Assembly: GCA_900754475.1 (NCBI GenBank) | Contig: CAAECY010000003.1 | Span: 1 to 34,874, forward strand | Direction of reading: 5' to 3' | DNA from: an uncultured Sutterella sp. | Lineage (GTDB): Bacteria; Pseudomonadota; Gammaproteobacteria; Burkholderiales; Burkholderiaceae_F | Length of the DNA: 34,874 nucleotides | In this document: one piece after another, positions 1 to 7,705 of the stretch | Position numbering within the stretch: the first letter of the stretch is position 1 | Layout: the number at the start of each line of letters is the position of its first letter | Notes under the pieces: model-generated | What the model was told of the DNA's origin: nothing | Seen by the model: only the letters and a program-made list of their open reading frames with translations | Databases searched by the model: none | Made by a program: the position numbers and the translations under genes

Positions 1-57
1 CGAACTCGCGACCTCAACCTTGGCAAGGTTGCGCTCTACCAACTGAGCTACTCCCGC
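1..57 (-). tRNA. tRNA-Gly (anticodon GCC), 3' part cut by window edge
   Basis: Read on the minus strand, the sequence starts with the acceptor arm GCGGGAG, followed by a D-arm (TAGCTCAGTTGGTAGAGC) and an anticodon stem CAACC/GGTTG that encloses the loop TTGCCAA. The anticodon is GCC, which decodes glycine GGC/GGT codons. The variable loop and the start of the T-arm (GCGAGTTCG) are visible, and the rest lies beyond position 1. A strong promoter sits immediately upstream. The identity rests on the anticodon and the conserved D and T arms. Confidence 0.95.
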
Positions 58-71
58 AACTGAGAAGACGA

Positions 72-99
72 ATTATACGTGGATTTTCGAAGTTGTCAA
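72..99 (-). promoter_or_regulatory. Sigma-70 promoter of tRNA-Gly
   Basis: On the minus strand there is a perfect -35 TTGACA, a 16-nt spacer and a perfect -10 TATAAT. The -10 ends about 14 nt before the mature tRNA 5' end. Upstream of the -35, positions 108-131 hold A- and T-tracts that look like an UP element, as expected for a stable-RNA promoter. This is the best match to consensus in the window. Confidence 0.9.
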
Positions 100-496
100 G
101 AGTCCGAAATCAAAAATCCTAAAAAAATTTTCGTAGGGCCCGAAACGCATGCCGAAACGACCGGGCGCAGCGACTCGGCCTCCCTCTTCACGCCTCCCTC
201 TTCTCGCCTTCCGTTCGGCCCCGGGAGGCGCCCGGAGCGCGCCAAACGCAACCGTACGGCATCCGCCCTTCTTCACCACGTCTCGCGACGTCCAGACGCA
301 GCCCGGGAGAGCGCCGCCGTCATTCCTCCCCGTTCCTCCCGCGGGCGCCCCTCAGCGTCGACGCAATCCGCTTGGAGCGCCCGAGGTTCGTCCGAGGGCG
401 CCCGGTGCGGTCGCGCACGCCGTCGAGGCACGCCGACGCGCTCCGGTTCGGAATCGAGTGCGGTCGAACAGGTTCTGCGAGCAGCTCGCATAAGAA
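100..496. other. Intergenic region, no gene seen
   Basis: This GC-rich stretch lies between the tRNA promoter and the dcuA terminator. The open frames here have arginine- and proline-rich compositions with no recognisable motifs and no ribosome binding sites, so I regard them as noise. The only structure noticed is a 12-bp direct repeat (GCCTCCCTCTTC at 178-189 and 192-203). Confidence 0.6.
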
Positions 497-526
497 AAGC
501 CCCCGGTCCGAAGATCGGGGGCTTTC
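497..526 (-). terminator. Intrinsic terminator of dcuA
   Basis: A 10-bp perfect stem (AAAGCCCCCG with CGGGGGCTTT) encloses a 10-nt loop. On the minus strand it is followed by TTTTCTTA. It lies about 50 nt after the dcuA stop and closes the fumarate-respiration gene group. Confidence 0.85.
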
Positions 527-540
527 GCGATTGACTCGCA

Positions 541-563
541 CGATCGGACTCAGAGTCCGATCG
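541..563. repeat. 11-bp perfect palindrome after dcuA stop
   Basis: CGATCGGACTC is followed by one base and then GAGTCCGATCG. It sits between the dcuA stop codon and the intrinsic terminator, so the dcuA 3' end can fold into two successive hairpins. It may stabilise the 3' end of the mRNA or act as a binding site. There is no T-tract, so it is not itself a typical terminator. Confidence 0.6.
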
Positions 564-578
564 GTGCATCATCCCTCG

Positions 579-1916
579 TTAGATGAACATGCAGGCGAGG
601 AAGCCGAGAGCAACGCTCAGAACGATGGCGAGAACGCCCGGGATGAAGAAGGAGTGGTTGAAGACCCACTTGCCGATGCGGGTGGTACCCGTGTAGTCCA
701 TCTGGACCGCGCCGAGCAGCGTCGGGTAGGTCGGCAGAACGAACAGGGCGGAAACCGCGGCGAACGTGGCGACGAGCATGTAGGAGTCACCGGGGTTCGC
801 AGCCGTGATGCCGAGGGCGGCAACGACGGCCGGCGTGATGGCCTTGGCGGTAGCAGCCTGCGAGTAAAGGAGCATGGCGGCGAAGAAGAAGATCACGGCG
901 AGGAGGGCCGGGTAAGCGGCAACGGTCGTCGCAGCGAATTCCTTGATTTCGTTGGCATGACCGGAGACGAACGTGTCACCGAGCCAGGCCACGCCGAGCA
1001 CGCAGACGATGGCAACCATACCGGACTTGAAGACGCTCGTATCGGCGATGCGACCGATTTCGATCTTGCAGAGGATGGTCGTGAACATGCCGACGAGGAG
1101 CATGAGGCTCATGATGGCGGCGTCGCGGCCGACAACAACGTTTTCAATCAGACCGACAGCGGGCGAGATCGCGGAGGCATAGAGCACCACGGCGATAACA
1201 CCGATGAGGAAGATGAGAACGGAGAGCTTGGCATAGGGCTTGAGCGGCGTTTCCGTCGTCTTGGCGGCGGTCTGGTTCACGAGGCCCTTGGCGAGACGTT
1301 CCATATAGACCGGATCGCTGTCGAGGTCCATATTGGAGATGAGCGTCATGATGAAGGCGGTGAGCATGCAGCCGACGAACGTCGTCACGATCCAGATACC
1401 GAGCAGAGCGGGGTAGGACCAGCCGAAGCCTTCGAGAACGCCGGACATGTAGATCACGGCAGCGGAAACCGGCGAGGCCGTAATGGCGATCTGCGAAGCC
1501 ACGACGGCGATCGACAGAGGCACGCACGGACGGATGTGCTGTTCCTTCGACACTTCAACGATAACCGGGATCATCGAGAAGGCGGTGTGACCGGTACCGG
1601 CGAAGATCGTCAGGACGTACGTGACAACCGGGGCGAGGTAGTTGATGTACTTCGGGTTGGCACGAAGGATGCGTTCGGCGATGCGAACGAGGTAGTCGAG
1701 ACCGCCCGCGAGCTGCATGGCGGAAATGGCCGAGATCACCGACGCGATGATCAGGATCACGTCCCAGGGAATGTTACCCGGCTTCATGCCGAGGAAGAGA
1801 CCGAGAATAAGCACGCCCGCGCCGCCGGCATAACCGATACCGATGCCGCCGAGGCGAACGCCCAAGAAGATCGCGCCGAGAAGCACGATGATCTGAAGAA
1901 TAAGCATGAGGTCCAT
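579..1916 (-). CDS. dcuA: Anaerobic C4-dicarboxylate transporter, DcuA type
   Basis: This inner-membrane carrier exchanges or takes up C4-dicarboxylates (aspartate, fumarate, malate, succinate) during anaerobic growth. The 445-residue product is almost entirely hydrophobic and matches the DcuA/DcuB family in length and from end to end. It has a GGLDYLV motif near residue 75, FAGTGH near 110, AITASPVSAAV near 150, LGVAWLGDTFVS in the second half, and SQAATAKA and PTYPTLL near the C-terminus. These are closer to DcuA than to DcuB. The ATG at 1916 is chosen because GGAG lies 5 nt upstream; an in-frame GTG two codons earlier is less well placed. The gene follows aspA on the same strand after about 200 nt, so aspartate uptake coupled to succinate export is the likely job. 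The exact substrate preference is inferred. Confidence 0.93.
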   Translation of the reverse strand: MDLMLILQIIVLLGAIFLGVRLGGIGIGYAGGAGVLILGLFLGMKPGNIPWDVILIIASVISAISAMQLAGGLDYLVRIAERILRANPKYINYLAPVVTYVLTIFAGTGHTAFSMIPVIVEVSKEQHIRPCVPLSIAVVASQIAITASPVSAAVIYMSGVLEGFGWSYPALLGIWIVTTFVGCMLTAFIMTLISNMDLDSDPVYMERLAKGLVNQTAAKTTETPLKPYAKLSVLIFLIGVIAVVLYASAISPAVGLIENVVVGRDAAIMSLMLLVGMFTTILCKIEIGRIADTSVFKSGMVAIVCVLGVAWLGDTFVSGHANEIKEFAATTVAAYPALLAVIFFFAAMLLYSQAATAKAITPAVVAALGITAANPGDSYMLVATFAAVSALFVLPTYPTLLGAVQMDYTGTTRIGKWVFNHSFFIPGVLAIVLSVALGFLACMFI

Positions 1917-2076
1917 GATCACTCCAGATAAGTAGTTGAAATATTTCCTCTCTCATGCGAAGCGCTTTGTGTCGGGAAACGCCTCGCAACGGGTCGACGA
2001 AAAAACGGGTGGGTTTTTCCGAGGACCCTGCCTTTTTGCCGCCGGCGGGCTGCCCCGACGGCGGCGGTGAAACAAG

Positions 2077-2105
2077 ACCGTCGCCCTTGGTCGAAGAGCG
2101 ACGGT
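2077..2105 (-). terminator. Stem-loop after aspA, possible weak terminator
   Basis: An 8-bp perfect stem (ACCGTCGC with GCGACGGT) has a 13-nt loop and, on the minus strand, is followed by CTTGTTT. It lies about 15 nt beyond the aspA stop, within the 200-nt gap before dcuA. A second GC-rich stem (GCCGCCG/CGGCGGC, 2038-2065) follows. Together they could partly terminate or process the transcript, allowing aspA and dcuA different expression levels. Confidence 0.5.
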
Positions 2106-2118
2106 TGTTCTCATACGA

Positions 2119-3516
2119 TTACTTTTCGAACTTCGGGTTGATCAGGTTTTCGTACGTGAAGGTCTTGTCCCACTGTTCCTGGGTCATCATGCCCTTTTCT
2201 TCGACAACGAGCTGATGGAGCGACTTGCCGGTGAGGAAGCCTTCGCGAGCGACGTTGGCGCAGGGCTTGTAGCCGAAGTGCGGCTTCAAGAGGGTCACGA
2301 TGCCGAGCGAACCCATGACGAGGTCCTTGCAGCGGTCGGCATTGACGACGATGCCGTCGATGCACTTTTCACGCAGCGCGTTGCAGGCGTTGGTCATGAC
2401 CTTCATCTGCATGTAGAGCGCGAACGTGATCACCGGTTCCATAACGTTCAGTTCGAGCTGGCCGGCGGAAGCGGCGAGCATGACCGTCGTGTCGAGACCG
2501 ATGGCGAGGAACGAAGCCTGGTTCGTGACTTCGGGGATAACCGGATTGACCTTGCCCGGCATGATCGAGGAACCGGGCTGGAGCTGCGGCAGAACGAGTT
2601 CGGAGAGACCCGTACGCGGACCGGAAGCAAGGAGACGGAGGTCGTTGCAGACCTTCGTGAGCTTGACGGCGAGGCTCTTGACGGCGGACGAGAGGGCCAC
2701 GTAGGAGCCGCAGTCGGACGTCGCGGCGATCAGGTCGTCGCTGTTCTTGAAGTCGATGCCGGTGATTTCAGCAAGGTACTTGACGGCGAGGGCCGGGTAT
2801 TCCGGGTGAGCCGTAACGGTCGTGCCGATGGCGGTGGCGCCGAGGTTGACGACCTTGAGGTGTTCCTGAGCTTCGCGGATGATCGTCAGTTCGTCTTCGA
2901 TCGTCTTGCCCCAGCCGTGGAATTCCTGGCCGAAGGACATCGGGACGGCGTCCTGAAGGTGCGTACGGCCCATCTTGAGCACGCCCTTCGTTTCTTCAGC
3001 CTTGCGGTAGAAGGCGTCGCGGAGGTCTTCAACGGCCTTCACGAGCACGCGGCTGCGAAGGATGAGCGAGAGGTGAAGAGCGGTCGGGTAGGTGTCGTTC
3101 GTCGACTGGCCGAAGTTGGCGTGGTCGTTCGGGGAGACCTTCTTGTCGCCCTTGGCGAGGCCGAGGTGTTCGCAAGCGAGGTTGCAAATCACTTCGTTGC
3201 AGTTCATGTTGGTCGACGTACCGGCACCGCCCTGGAGCCAGTCGGTGACGAACTGGTCGTTGTACTTGCCGGCGATGAGCTGTTCGGAAGCCCAGATGAG
3301 AGCGTCGGCGACGTCGGCCGGGATGCAGCCGAGTTCCTTGTTGGCCATCGCGGCGGCCTTCTTCACGTAGCCGTAGGCGATCGCGAAGAACGGTTCCTGG
3401 GACATCGGCATTTCCGTGATGTGGAAATTCTGCTTGCCGCGCATCGTCTGGACGCCGTAGTAGACGTCATCAGGAATCTCGAGTTCGCCAAGGAAGTCGC
3501 TTTCAATACGGGACAT
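2119..3516 (-). CDS. aspA: Aspartate ammonia-lyase (aspartase)
   Basis: This cytoplasmic enzyme deaminates L-aspartate to fumarate and ammonium. The 465-residue product belongs to the fumarase/aspartase superfamily. The three conserved regions are visible: GAGTSTNMN at 97-105 with SPNDHANFGQSTND at 128-141, GRTHLQDAVP at 183-192, and the signature loop GSSIMPGKVNP at 315-325 that carries the catalytic serine. Length and motifs fit aspartase (E. coli 478 residues) better than class II fumarase, but sequence alone cannot fully exclude fumarase activity. The ATG at 3516 has GGAG 7 nt upstream; the open frame extends 42 codons further but those codons lack a ribosome site. The neighbours, fumarate reductase upstream and DcuA downstream, support a role in making fumarate as electron acceptor from aspartate. 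Confidence 0.93.
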   Translation of the reverse strand: MSRIESDFLGELEIPDDVYYGVQTMRGKQNFHITEMPMSQEPFFAIAYGYVKKAAAMANKELGCIPADVADALIWASEQLIAGKYNDQFVTDWLQGGAGTSTNMNCNEVICNLACEHLGLAKGDKKVSPNDHANFGQSTNDTYPTALHLSLILRSRVLVKAVEDLRDAFYRKAEETKGVLKMGRTHLQDAVPMSFGQEFHGWGKTIEDELTIIREAQEHLKVVNLGATAIGTTVTAHPEYPALAVKYLAEITGIDFKNSDDLIAATSDCGSYVALSSAVKSLAVKLTKVCNDLRLLASGPRTGLSELVLPQLQPGSSIMPGKVNPVIPEVTNQASFLAIGLDTTVMLAASAGQLELNVMEPVITFALYMQMKVMTNACNALREKCIDGIVVNADRCKDLVMGSLGIVTLLKPHFGYKPCANVAREGFLTGKSLHQLVVEEKGMMTQEQWDKTFTYENLINPKFEK

Positions 3517-3670
3517 TTTTTTGCTCCTCAAAAAATCCCGGCGGCGGAAGTCTGGTCGTTTTGTCGGCCGGCGATGCTTCTCGCCACCATTGAAATCCCC
3601 TGATCGGTACCGCGGGAACTTTCCCTCGGTTTGGTCCTCCAATCAGGTTCCGGTTGAGCCGTTTCCGTCC

Positions 3671-3717
3671 GGGACCTCTTTGTCCTACCCCGTAAGAGGT
3701 AACCCTTAAGAGGTCCC
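3671..3717. repeat. 10-bp inverted repeat between frdB and aspA
   Basis: GGGACCTCTT at 3671-3680 pairs perfectly with AAGAGGTCCC at 3708-3717 across a 27-nt loop. The loop holds another AAGAGGT copy (3694-3700), so the first arm can pair with either of two partners. There is no T-tract on either strand. It lies in the 222-nt gap between the frdB stop and aspA and may be an operator, an mRNA processing site or a weak terminator. Confidence 0.5.
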
Positions 3718-3738
3718 GAAGTCGGTAACGACTATATA

Positions 3739-4551
3739 TTACTGCTTAATCGGCTTGATGGGGATAGCCTTTTTATGGGGGCTCGGCAAAACCTTGTCGT
3801 AGCCGCGCATACCCTGTTCAGCCATCTTACGACGAATGAACGCGATCTGGGTCTTCAGCGGAAGATCCTTCGGGCAGAAGTCGTGGCAGGCCAGCAGCGA
3901 CATGCAGCCGAAGACGCCCGAGTCGTCGCCGATCACTTCGTAGTAGTCGGCGTCGTTGCGGTCGTCGCGCGGGTCGAGACGGAAGCGGGCGATCTTGTTG
4001 ATGCCCACGCCGCCCACGAAGTCCGGGCGGATGCGGACCGTACCGCAACCGGCGATACAGCAGCCGCATTCGACGCAGCGGTCGAGCACGTAGATGTCTT
4101 CGGCGAGCTGCGGATCCATCGGGACTTCCTTCTTGCGAAGGTCGACCTCTTCTTCCTTCATGTGCACCCAGGCTTCCATGCGCTCGGACATGTTGCGCAT
4201 CCACTTGCCGGTGTTGACCGAAAGGTCGCCGATCAGCTCGAACGCGGGAAGCGGAGCGAGCGTGAATTCGGTCGGCAGGTCGCGGGTGAGCGTACGGCAG
4301 GCCAGGCCCGGCTTGCCGTTGATCATCATGGCGCACGAGCCGCAGATGCCGGCGCGGCAGACGAAGTCGAACTGAAGCGTCGGATCCTGGTGATCGCGCA
4401 GTTCGTTGAGCGCGATGAAGAGGGTCATCGAGTCGGATTCTTCGAGCTCGTACGTCTGCATGTGCGGCACGCTCTCAGGATCCTGCGGGTTGTAGCGCAG
4501 GATGCTGATCTTGAGCATGCGATGCTTTTTGGTCTCTTGAACTTGGCTCAT
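3739..4551 (-). CDS. frdB: Fumarate reductase iron-sulfur subunit, Wolinella type
   Basis: This 270-residue electron-transfer subunit carries electrons from the quinol site to the flavin subunit. The N-terminal [2Fe-2S] ferredoxin domain has Cys65, Cys70, Cys73 (CRAGICGSC) and Cys85. The C-terminal domain has the [4Fe-4S] motif CVECGCCIAGC at 159-169 and a second cysteine set (CMSLLACHDFCPKDLPL) that supplies the [3Fe-4S] and remaining [4Fe-4S] ligands. Overall wording follows Wolinella succinogenes FrdB closely, for example PHMQTYELEE, FDFVCRAGICGSC and DDSGVFGCMSLLACHD, and is unlike E. coli FrdB. The C-terminus is about 25 residues longer and ends in a Lys/Pro/Ile-rich tail. The gene starts about 20 nt after frdA. 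The ATG at 4551 has GGAG at a long spacing of 11 nt; an internal Met 11 codons later is the alternative start. Confidence 0.94.
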   Translation of the reverse strand: MSQVQETKKHRMLKISILRYNPQDPESVPHMQTYELEESDSMTLFIALNELRDHQDPTLQFDFVCRAGICGSCAMMINGKPGLACRTLTRDLPTEFTLAPLPAFELIGDLSVNTGKWMRNMSERMEAWVHMKEEEVDLRKKEVPMDPQLAEDIYVLDRCVECGCCIAGCGTVRIRPDFVGGVGINKIARFRLDPRDDRNDADYYEVIGDDSGVFGCMSLLACHDFCPKDLPLKTQIAFIRRKMAEQGMRGYDKVLPSPHKKAIPIKPIKQ

Positions 4552-4571
4552 TTAGCTTTCAGCTCCACAAA

Positions 4572-6557
4572 TTAATCGTTCAGGGGTTCGTCGATGCGTT
4601 CGTTCTTGCCGAGCAGACGCTTCGGCAGGAGGTGCTGATACGGCATCAGAGCGTTCTGGATGGCGAAGCGGTCGGCGCCTTCGGCTTCCATCTTCGCGCG
4701 GATCGCGTCGACTTCGGCCTGACGCTTGGCGGATTCGGGGTTCTCGATGTAGTTCTTGACACCGTAGCCGCGGAAGCCCGGGGGGAGTTCCATCTTGCTG
4801 ATGTCGAGATTCTGGTACGAGAGCGTCGGCAGCGTGTCGCCTTCCTTCCAGGTGGCGATCGTGCGGTTGAGCCAATTCACGTCGTCGCGAACCGGGTAGT
4901 CTTCGCGGAAGTGCGCACCGCGCGATTCCTTGCGGTTGAGAGCGCCGGCGGCCACCGTGAGGGCGACGCGGAGCATCTTCTGCGTGCGGTAGGCGTAGAC
5001 GAGTTCGGGGTTCGGACCGGCAACGTCCTTGACGGGCACGTTGAAGGAGCGCTTGTAGAGATCTTCGAGCTCGGCAACGGCGCTTTCCATGTCGGCACCG
5101 CGACGGAAAATACCGATCTTCGTCGTCATGATGTCCTGCATGCGGGTGCGGATCTTGACGGCGTCTTCGTTGCCGCCGTTCGTGACGAAGGCCTTGAGGC
5201 GGGCTTCTTCCTTGGCGAGCGCGTCGTAGATGATCGAGGTCGGGATGTCGATGCCGTTTTCGGGCTTGTCGCAGAAGTCGGCGATGAATTCGCCGACGAT
5301 CATGCCCGCGACGACCGTTTCGGCGACCGAGTTGCCGCCGAGACGGTTGAAGCCGTGCATGTCCCAGCACGCGGCTTCGCCCGCGGCAAAGAGACCCTTG
5401 AGCGTCGGGCTTTCACCGGTCGGGTTCGTACGAACGCCGCCCATGGTGTAGTGCTGGGCCGGACGGACCGGGACCCATTCCTTCGTCGGGTCGACGCCGA
5501 GGAAGTAGTGGCAGATTTCGTAGACTTCGCGCAGCTTGTGCTTGATGTGGTGTTCGCCGAGCAGCGTGATGTCGAGCCAGATGTGTTCGCCGAAGCGGCT
5601 CTTCACACCCTTGCCCTGAGCGATGCGTTCTTCCATACGACGGGAGACGACGTCGCGCGAGGCGAGTTCCTTCTTTTCCGGTTCGACGTCCGGCATGAAG
5701 CGATGGCCGTCGACGTCGCGCAAGAGACCGCCGTCACCGCGGCAGCCTTCCGTCACGAGAATACCGGCGGGGAAGATGCCGGTCGGGTGGAACTGGATGG
5801 CTTCCATGTTGGAGAGCGTGGCGACGCCCGTGCCGAGCGCGAGGTCGTAGCCCGTGCCGTCGCAGATCACGGCGTTCGTCGTGACGCGGTAGATACGGCC
5901 CGCACCGCCCGTGGCGATGGCGGTGGCCTTCGAGACGTAGGCCATGAGTTCGCCCGTGATCAGGTCGCGGACGATGGCACCGTAGCAGCGCTTGCCGTCA
6001 TGGATGAGCGAGAGCGCTTCGACGCGTTCGATAACGGGAACCTGTTCGGCGATGATGCGGTCGGAAACGACGTTGAGCATGGCGTGGCCCGTGCAGTCCG
6101 ACACGTAGCACGTACGCCACTTCTTCGTACCGCCGAAGTCGCGCTGGGCGACGAGGCCGGCGGCTTCCTTGCGTTCCGTAATCGTGACCTTTTCACCGTT
6201 GATGATCACCTGACGGTCGCCCGGGGTGATACGGCTCCAGGGGCAGCCCCAGGCGGCGAGTTCGCGCACGGCCTTGGGCGAGGTGTTGACGAACATGCGG
6301 ACGACTTCCTGGTCGGCACCCCAGTCGGAGCCGCGGACCGTATCGCCGAAATGGACGTCTTCGTTGTCGCCGGCACCCTTGATCACGTTACCGAGGGAAG
6401 CCTGCATGCCGCCCTGAGCGGCCTTCGAGTGGCTGCGCTTCGGCGGAACGAGCGAAAGGACGATCGAGTCATGCCCACGGCGCTTGGCGGCAACGGCCAT
6501 ACGCAGACCGGCAAGACCACCACCGATCACGAGCACGTCGGTGTAGATAATTTTCAT
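4572..6557 (-). CDS. frdA: Fumarate reductase flavoprotein subunit, Wolinella type
   Basis: This catalytic subunit reduces fumarate to succinate. It is 661 residues long (Wolinella FrdA 656). The N-terminal FAD-binding fold has VIGGGLAGLR at 10-19. His43 in RSHSKAAQGG is at the position of the histidine that binds FAD covalently in Wolinella. Fumarate-site motifs follow: HPTG with TEGCRGDGG, ELASRDVVSRRM, and HYTMGG with GEAACWDMHGFNRLGGNS. No Tat or Sec signal is present, so the enzyme faces the cytoplasm like classical QFR and unlike periplasmic MfrA. The ATG at 6557 has GAGG 7 nt upstream. The closest resemblance is to epsilonproteobacterial FrdA rather than to SdhA, which favours the reductase direction. 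The operon lacks frdC, the dihaem cytochrome b anchor that precedes frdA in Wolinella. Confidence 0.95.
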   Translation of the reverse strand: MKIIYTDVLVIGGGLAGLRMAVAAKRRGHDSIVLSLVPPKRSHSKAAQGGMQASLGNVIKGAGDNEDVHFGDTVRGSDWGADQEVVRMFVNTSPKAVRELAAWGCPWSRITPGDRQVIINGEKVTITERKEAAGLVAQRDFGGTKKWRTCYVSDCTGHAMLNVVSDRIIAEQVPVIERVEALSLIHDGKRCYGAIVRDLITGELMAYVSKATAIATGGAGRIYRVTTNAVICDGTGYDLALGTGVATLSNMEAIQFHPTGIFPAGILVTEGCRGDGGLLRDVDGHRFMPDVEPEKKELASRDVVSRRMEERIAQGKGVKSRFGEHIWLDITLLGEHHIKHKLREVYEICHYFLGVDPTKEWVPVRPAQHYTMGGVRTNPTGESPTLKGLFAAGEAACWDMHGFNRLGGNSVAETVVAGMIVGEFIADFCDKPENGIDIPTSIIYDALAKEEARLKAFVTNGGNEDAVKIRTRMQDIMTTKIGIFRRGADMESAVAELEDLYKRSFNVPVKDVAGPNPELVYAYRTQKMLRVALTVAAGALNRKESRGAHFREDYPVRDDVNWLNRTIATWKEGDTLPTLSYQNLDISKMELPPGFRGYGVKNYIENPESAKRQAEVDAIRAKMEAEGADRFAIQNALMPYQHLLPKRLLGKNERIDEPLND

Positions 6558-6570
6558 AGATAATCCTCGG

Positions 6571-6589
6571 AAAACCCGCCGTCGGCGGG
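6571..6589 (-). promoter_or_regulatory. Terminator-like hairpin just upstream of frdA start
   Basis: On the minus strand a 6-bp GC-only stem (CCCGCC with GGCGGG, 3-nt loop) is followed by TTTT, and the frdA ribosome binding site begins at once. In form this is a short intrinsic terminator placed at the end of the frdA leader. It could act as an attenuator or protect a processed 5' end. The stem is short, so termination is uncertain. Confidence 0.45.
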
Positions 6590-7065
6590 CGGAATGACCG
6601 CCCGGGACCCCGGCCCGGTCAGCCATCCAGTCTCACAACTCACCCTACTTGGAGCCGCCGCAACGCTCGAAAACGCCACAGCCGCCGATCACACCGTTGT
6701 TCCGCCGCCCAATGCCCGTTCAAAAGGGGCTTCCCGAAACGAAGAAGGGAACAACCTTCGTCGCGGGGTCTCCGACGCGGTCCAACCGTGCAGTCCCTTT
6801 CAGAGATATCGTCCTCCAAGGCGGACTGTTCGTTCGTCGCACCCTCTCCGCGGCTCGGGGCCGCGCGGCGGATTCGACGACGATGGATCCTTTTCGGGCC
6901 TTTCGACCCGGCAATTCGATCTGAGTCGCTGTTCTCCTAAAAGCGGCGCAGACGAACTGAAAACGCCCGTGTACGACAGTGTCGACACCTAAGACATTTC
7001 ACCCATAAGTGTAAGGCAACCTTGCACCTACGAGATAGAACCATCGAACGAGGCCTTCTTGAAAA

Positions 7066-7432
7066 TACGTATTCTTACGTATGACAATCGGCTTTTTCAG
7101 GTCCTTTGTCCTTGTCGCGTCCAAACTTATCGACATCAGGTGCGCCGAGTGTAGCCGCCGTACTTCTCGGGACCTATAAGGAGAAACCCCTATCCTCTCT
7201 CCTTCTTTTGACATAACCCCCCTCTTTCGGCGGGTCTGTACAAACGGTTCTTCGGTTTCCCGAAAAGCCAACATCGACGGGGCTTTGCAGGCAAGCCTGC
7301 GATTCGCCCCTGTTATCTCTAGCTCTTTTTAACTACTCATAAGGGAATAGGACATAGCCCGATAAATACGTAGACTTGTAAAAGAAAGTCTCCAATCGCC
7401 TTTATTCCTTGGTCTGTACGCACAAATACGTA
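7066..7432. repeat. Four TACGTA motifs, three as AAATACGTA
   Basis: TACGTA occurs at 7066-7071, 7076-7081, 7367-7372 and 7427-7432. The first, third and fourth copies are preceded by AAA, giving a shared 9-mer, and the first two are separated by only 4 nt. The third and fourth lie exactly 60 bp apart. Such a density of an AT-rich palindrome is unexpected in this GC-rich chromosome and suggests a regulator binding array. No regulator can be named. Confidence 0.45.
7279..7310. repeat. Nested hairpin in the frdA-recG intergenic region
   Basis: An outer stem GGGGC/GCCCC encloses an inner perfect stem GCAGGC/GCCTGC with a 2-nt turn, separated by an internal loop (TTT on one side and GATTC on the other). 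On the plus strand a T-rich stretch follows within 25 nt. It may be a small structured RNA or an mRNA leader element. No known riboswitch class was recognised. Confidence 0.4.
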
Positions 7433-7705
7433 GTTCCGCTTTCGGCGGCATCCAACACGCGGTCTCGCCGATCAAGCCCCGTGCTTTCGGTCGATTTTTC
7501 CGCACGAAAAACACGTGTCCGACGCGTTTTTTGCTTCCAATAGTTTTTGTTGATCGTCTCACTAACTATCAATGTTCTTTTTCCGATAGAATACCGATTC
7601 GACCTACGTTTTGAGGCCGATCGCAGGGCGCGCGCAACCGATTTTCGCGCCGCACGGTCCGAGCGTCGTCCGTCCTTCGTCTCCCCGAGCAAGTGCTACA
7701 TCGTC

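Larger units (their letters stand above)
6590..7705. other. 1.1-kb gene-free region between frdA and recG
   Basis: No frame here shows a recognisable domain, membrane segments or a ribosome site. The first 400 nt keep the GC content of the surroundings, while about 6960-7600 is clearly richer in A and T. It holds a 10-bp palindrome GTGTCGACAC (6979-6988), four TACGTA motifs, and a nested hairpin at 7279-7310. A TAGAAT hexamer at 7587-7592 could be a -10 for recG. No clear FNR box was found. The divergent flanking genes mean promoters for both frdA and recG should lie here. Confidence 0.55.

Noticed and set aside
372..1931. A 519-codon plus-strand frame opposite dcuA
   Set aside because: Its composition is Asp/Glu/His/Arg-rich, as expected for the complement of a hydrophobic membrane protein gene, and DcuA is unmistakable on the other strand.
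6594..7546. Search for frdC or another membrane anchor upstream of frdA
   Set aside because: None of the frames here has hydrophobic helices or haem-ligand histidines in a plausible pattern.
6960..7600. Possible FNR box (TTGAT-N4-ATCAA) for frdA
   Set aside because: A TTGAT and an ATCAA occur near 7550-7572, but they are 13 nt apart instead of 4, so this is not an FNR site.
7547..7705. Extended N-terminus of RecG from an upstream ATG/TTG-type start
   Set aside because: The extra 53 codons show no similarity to RecG, overlap the likely promoter (TAGAAT at 7587) and lack a ribosome site.
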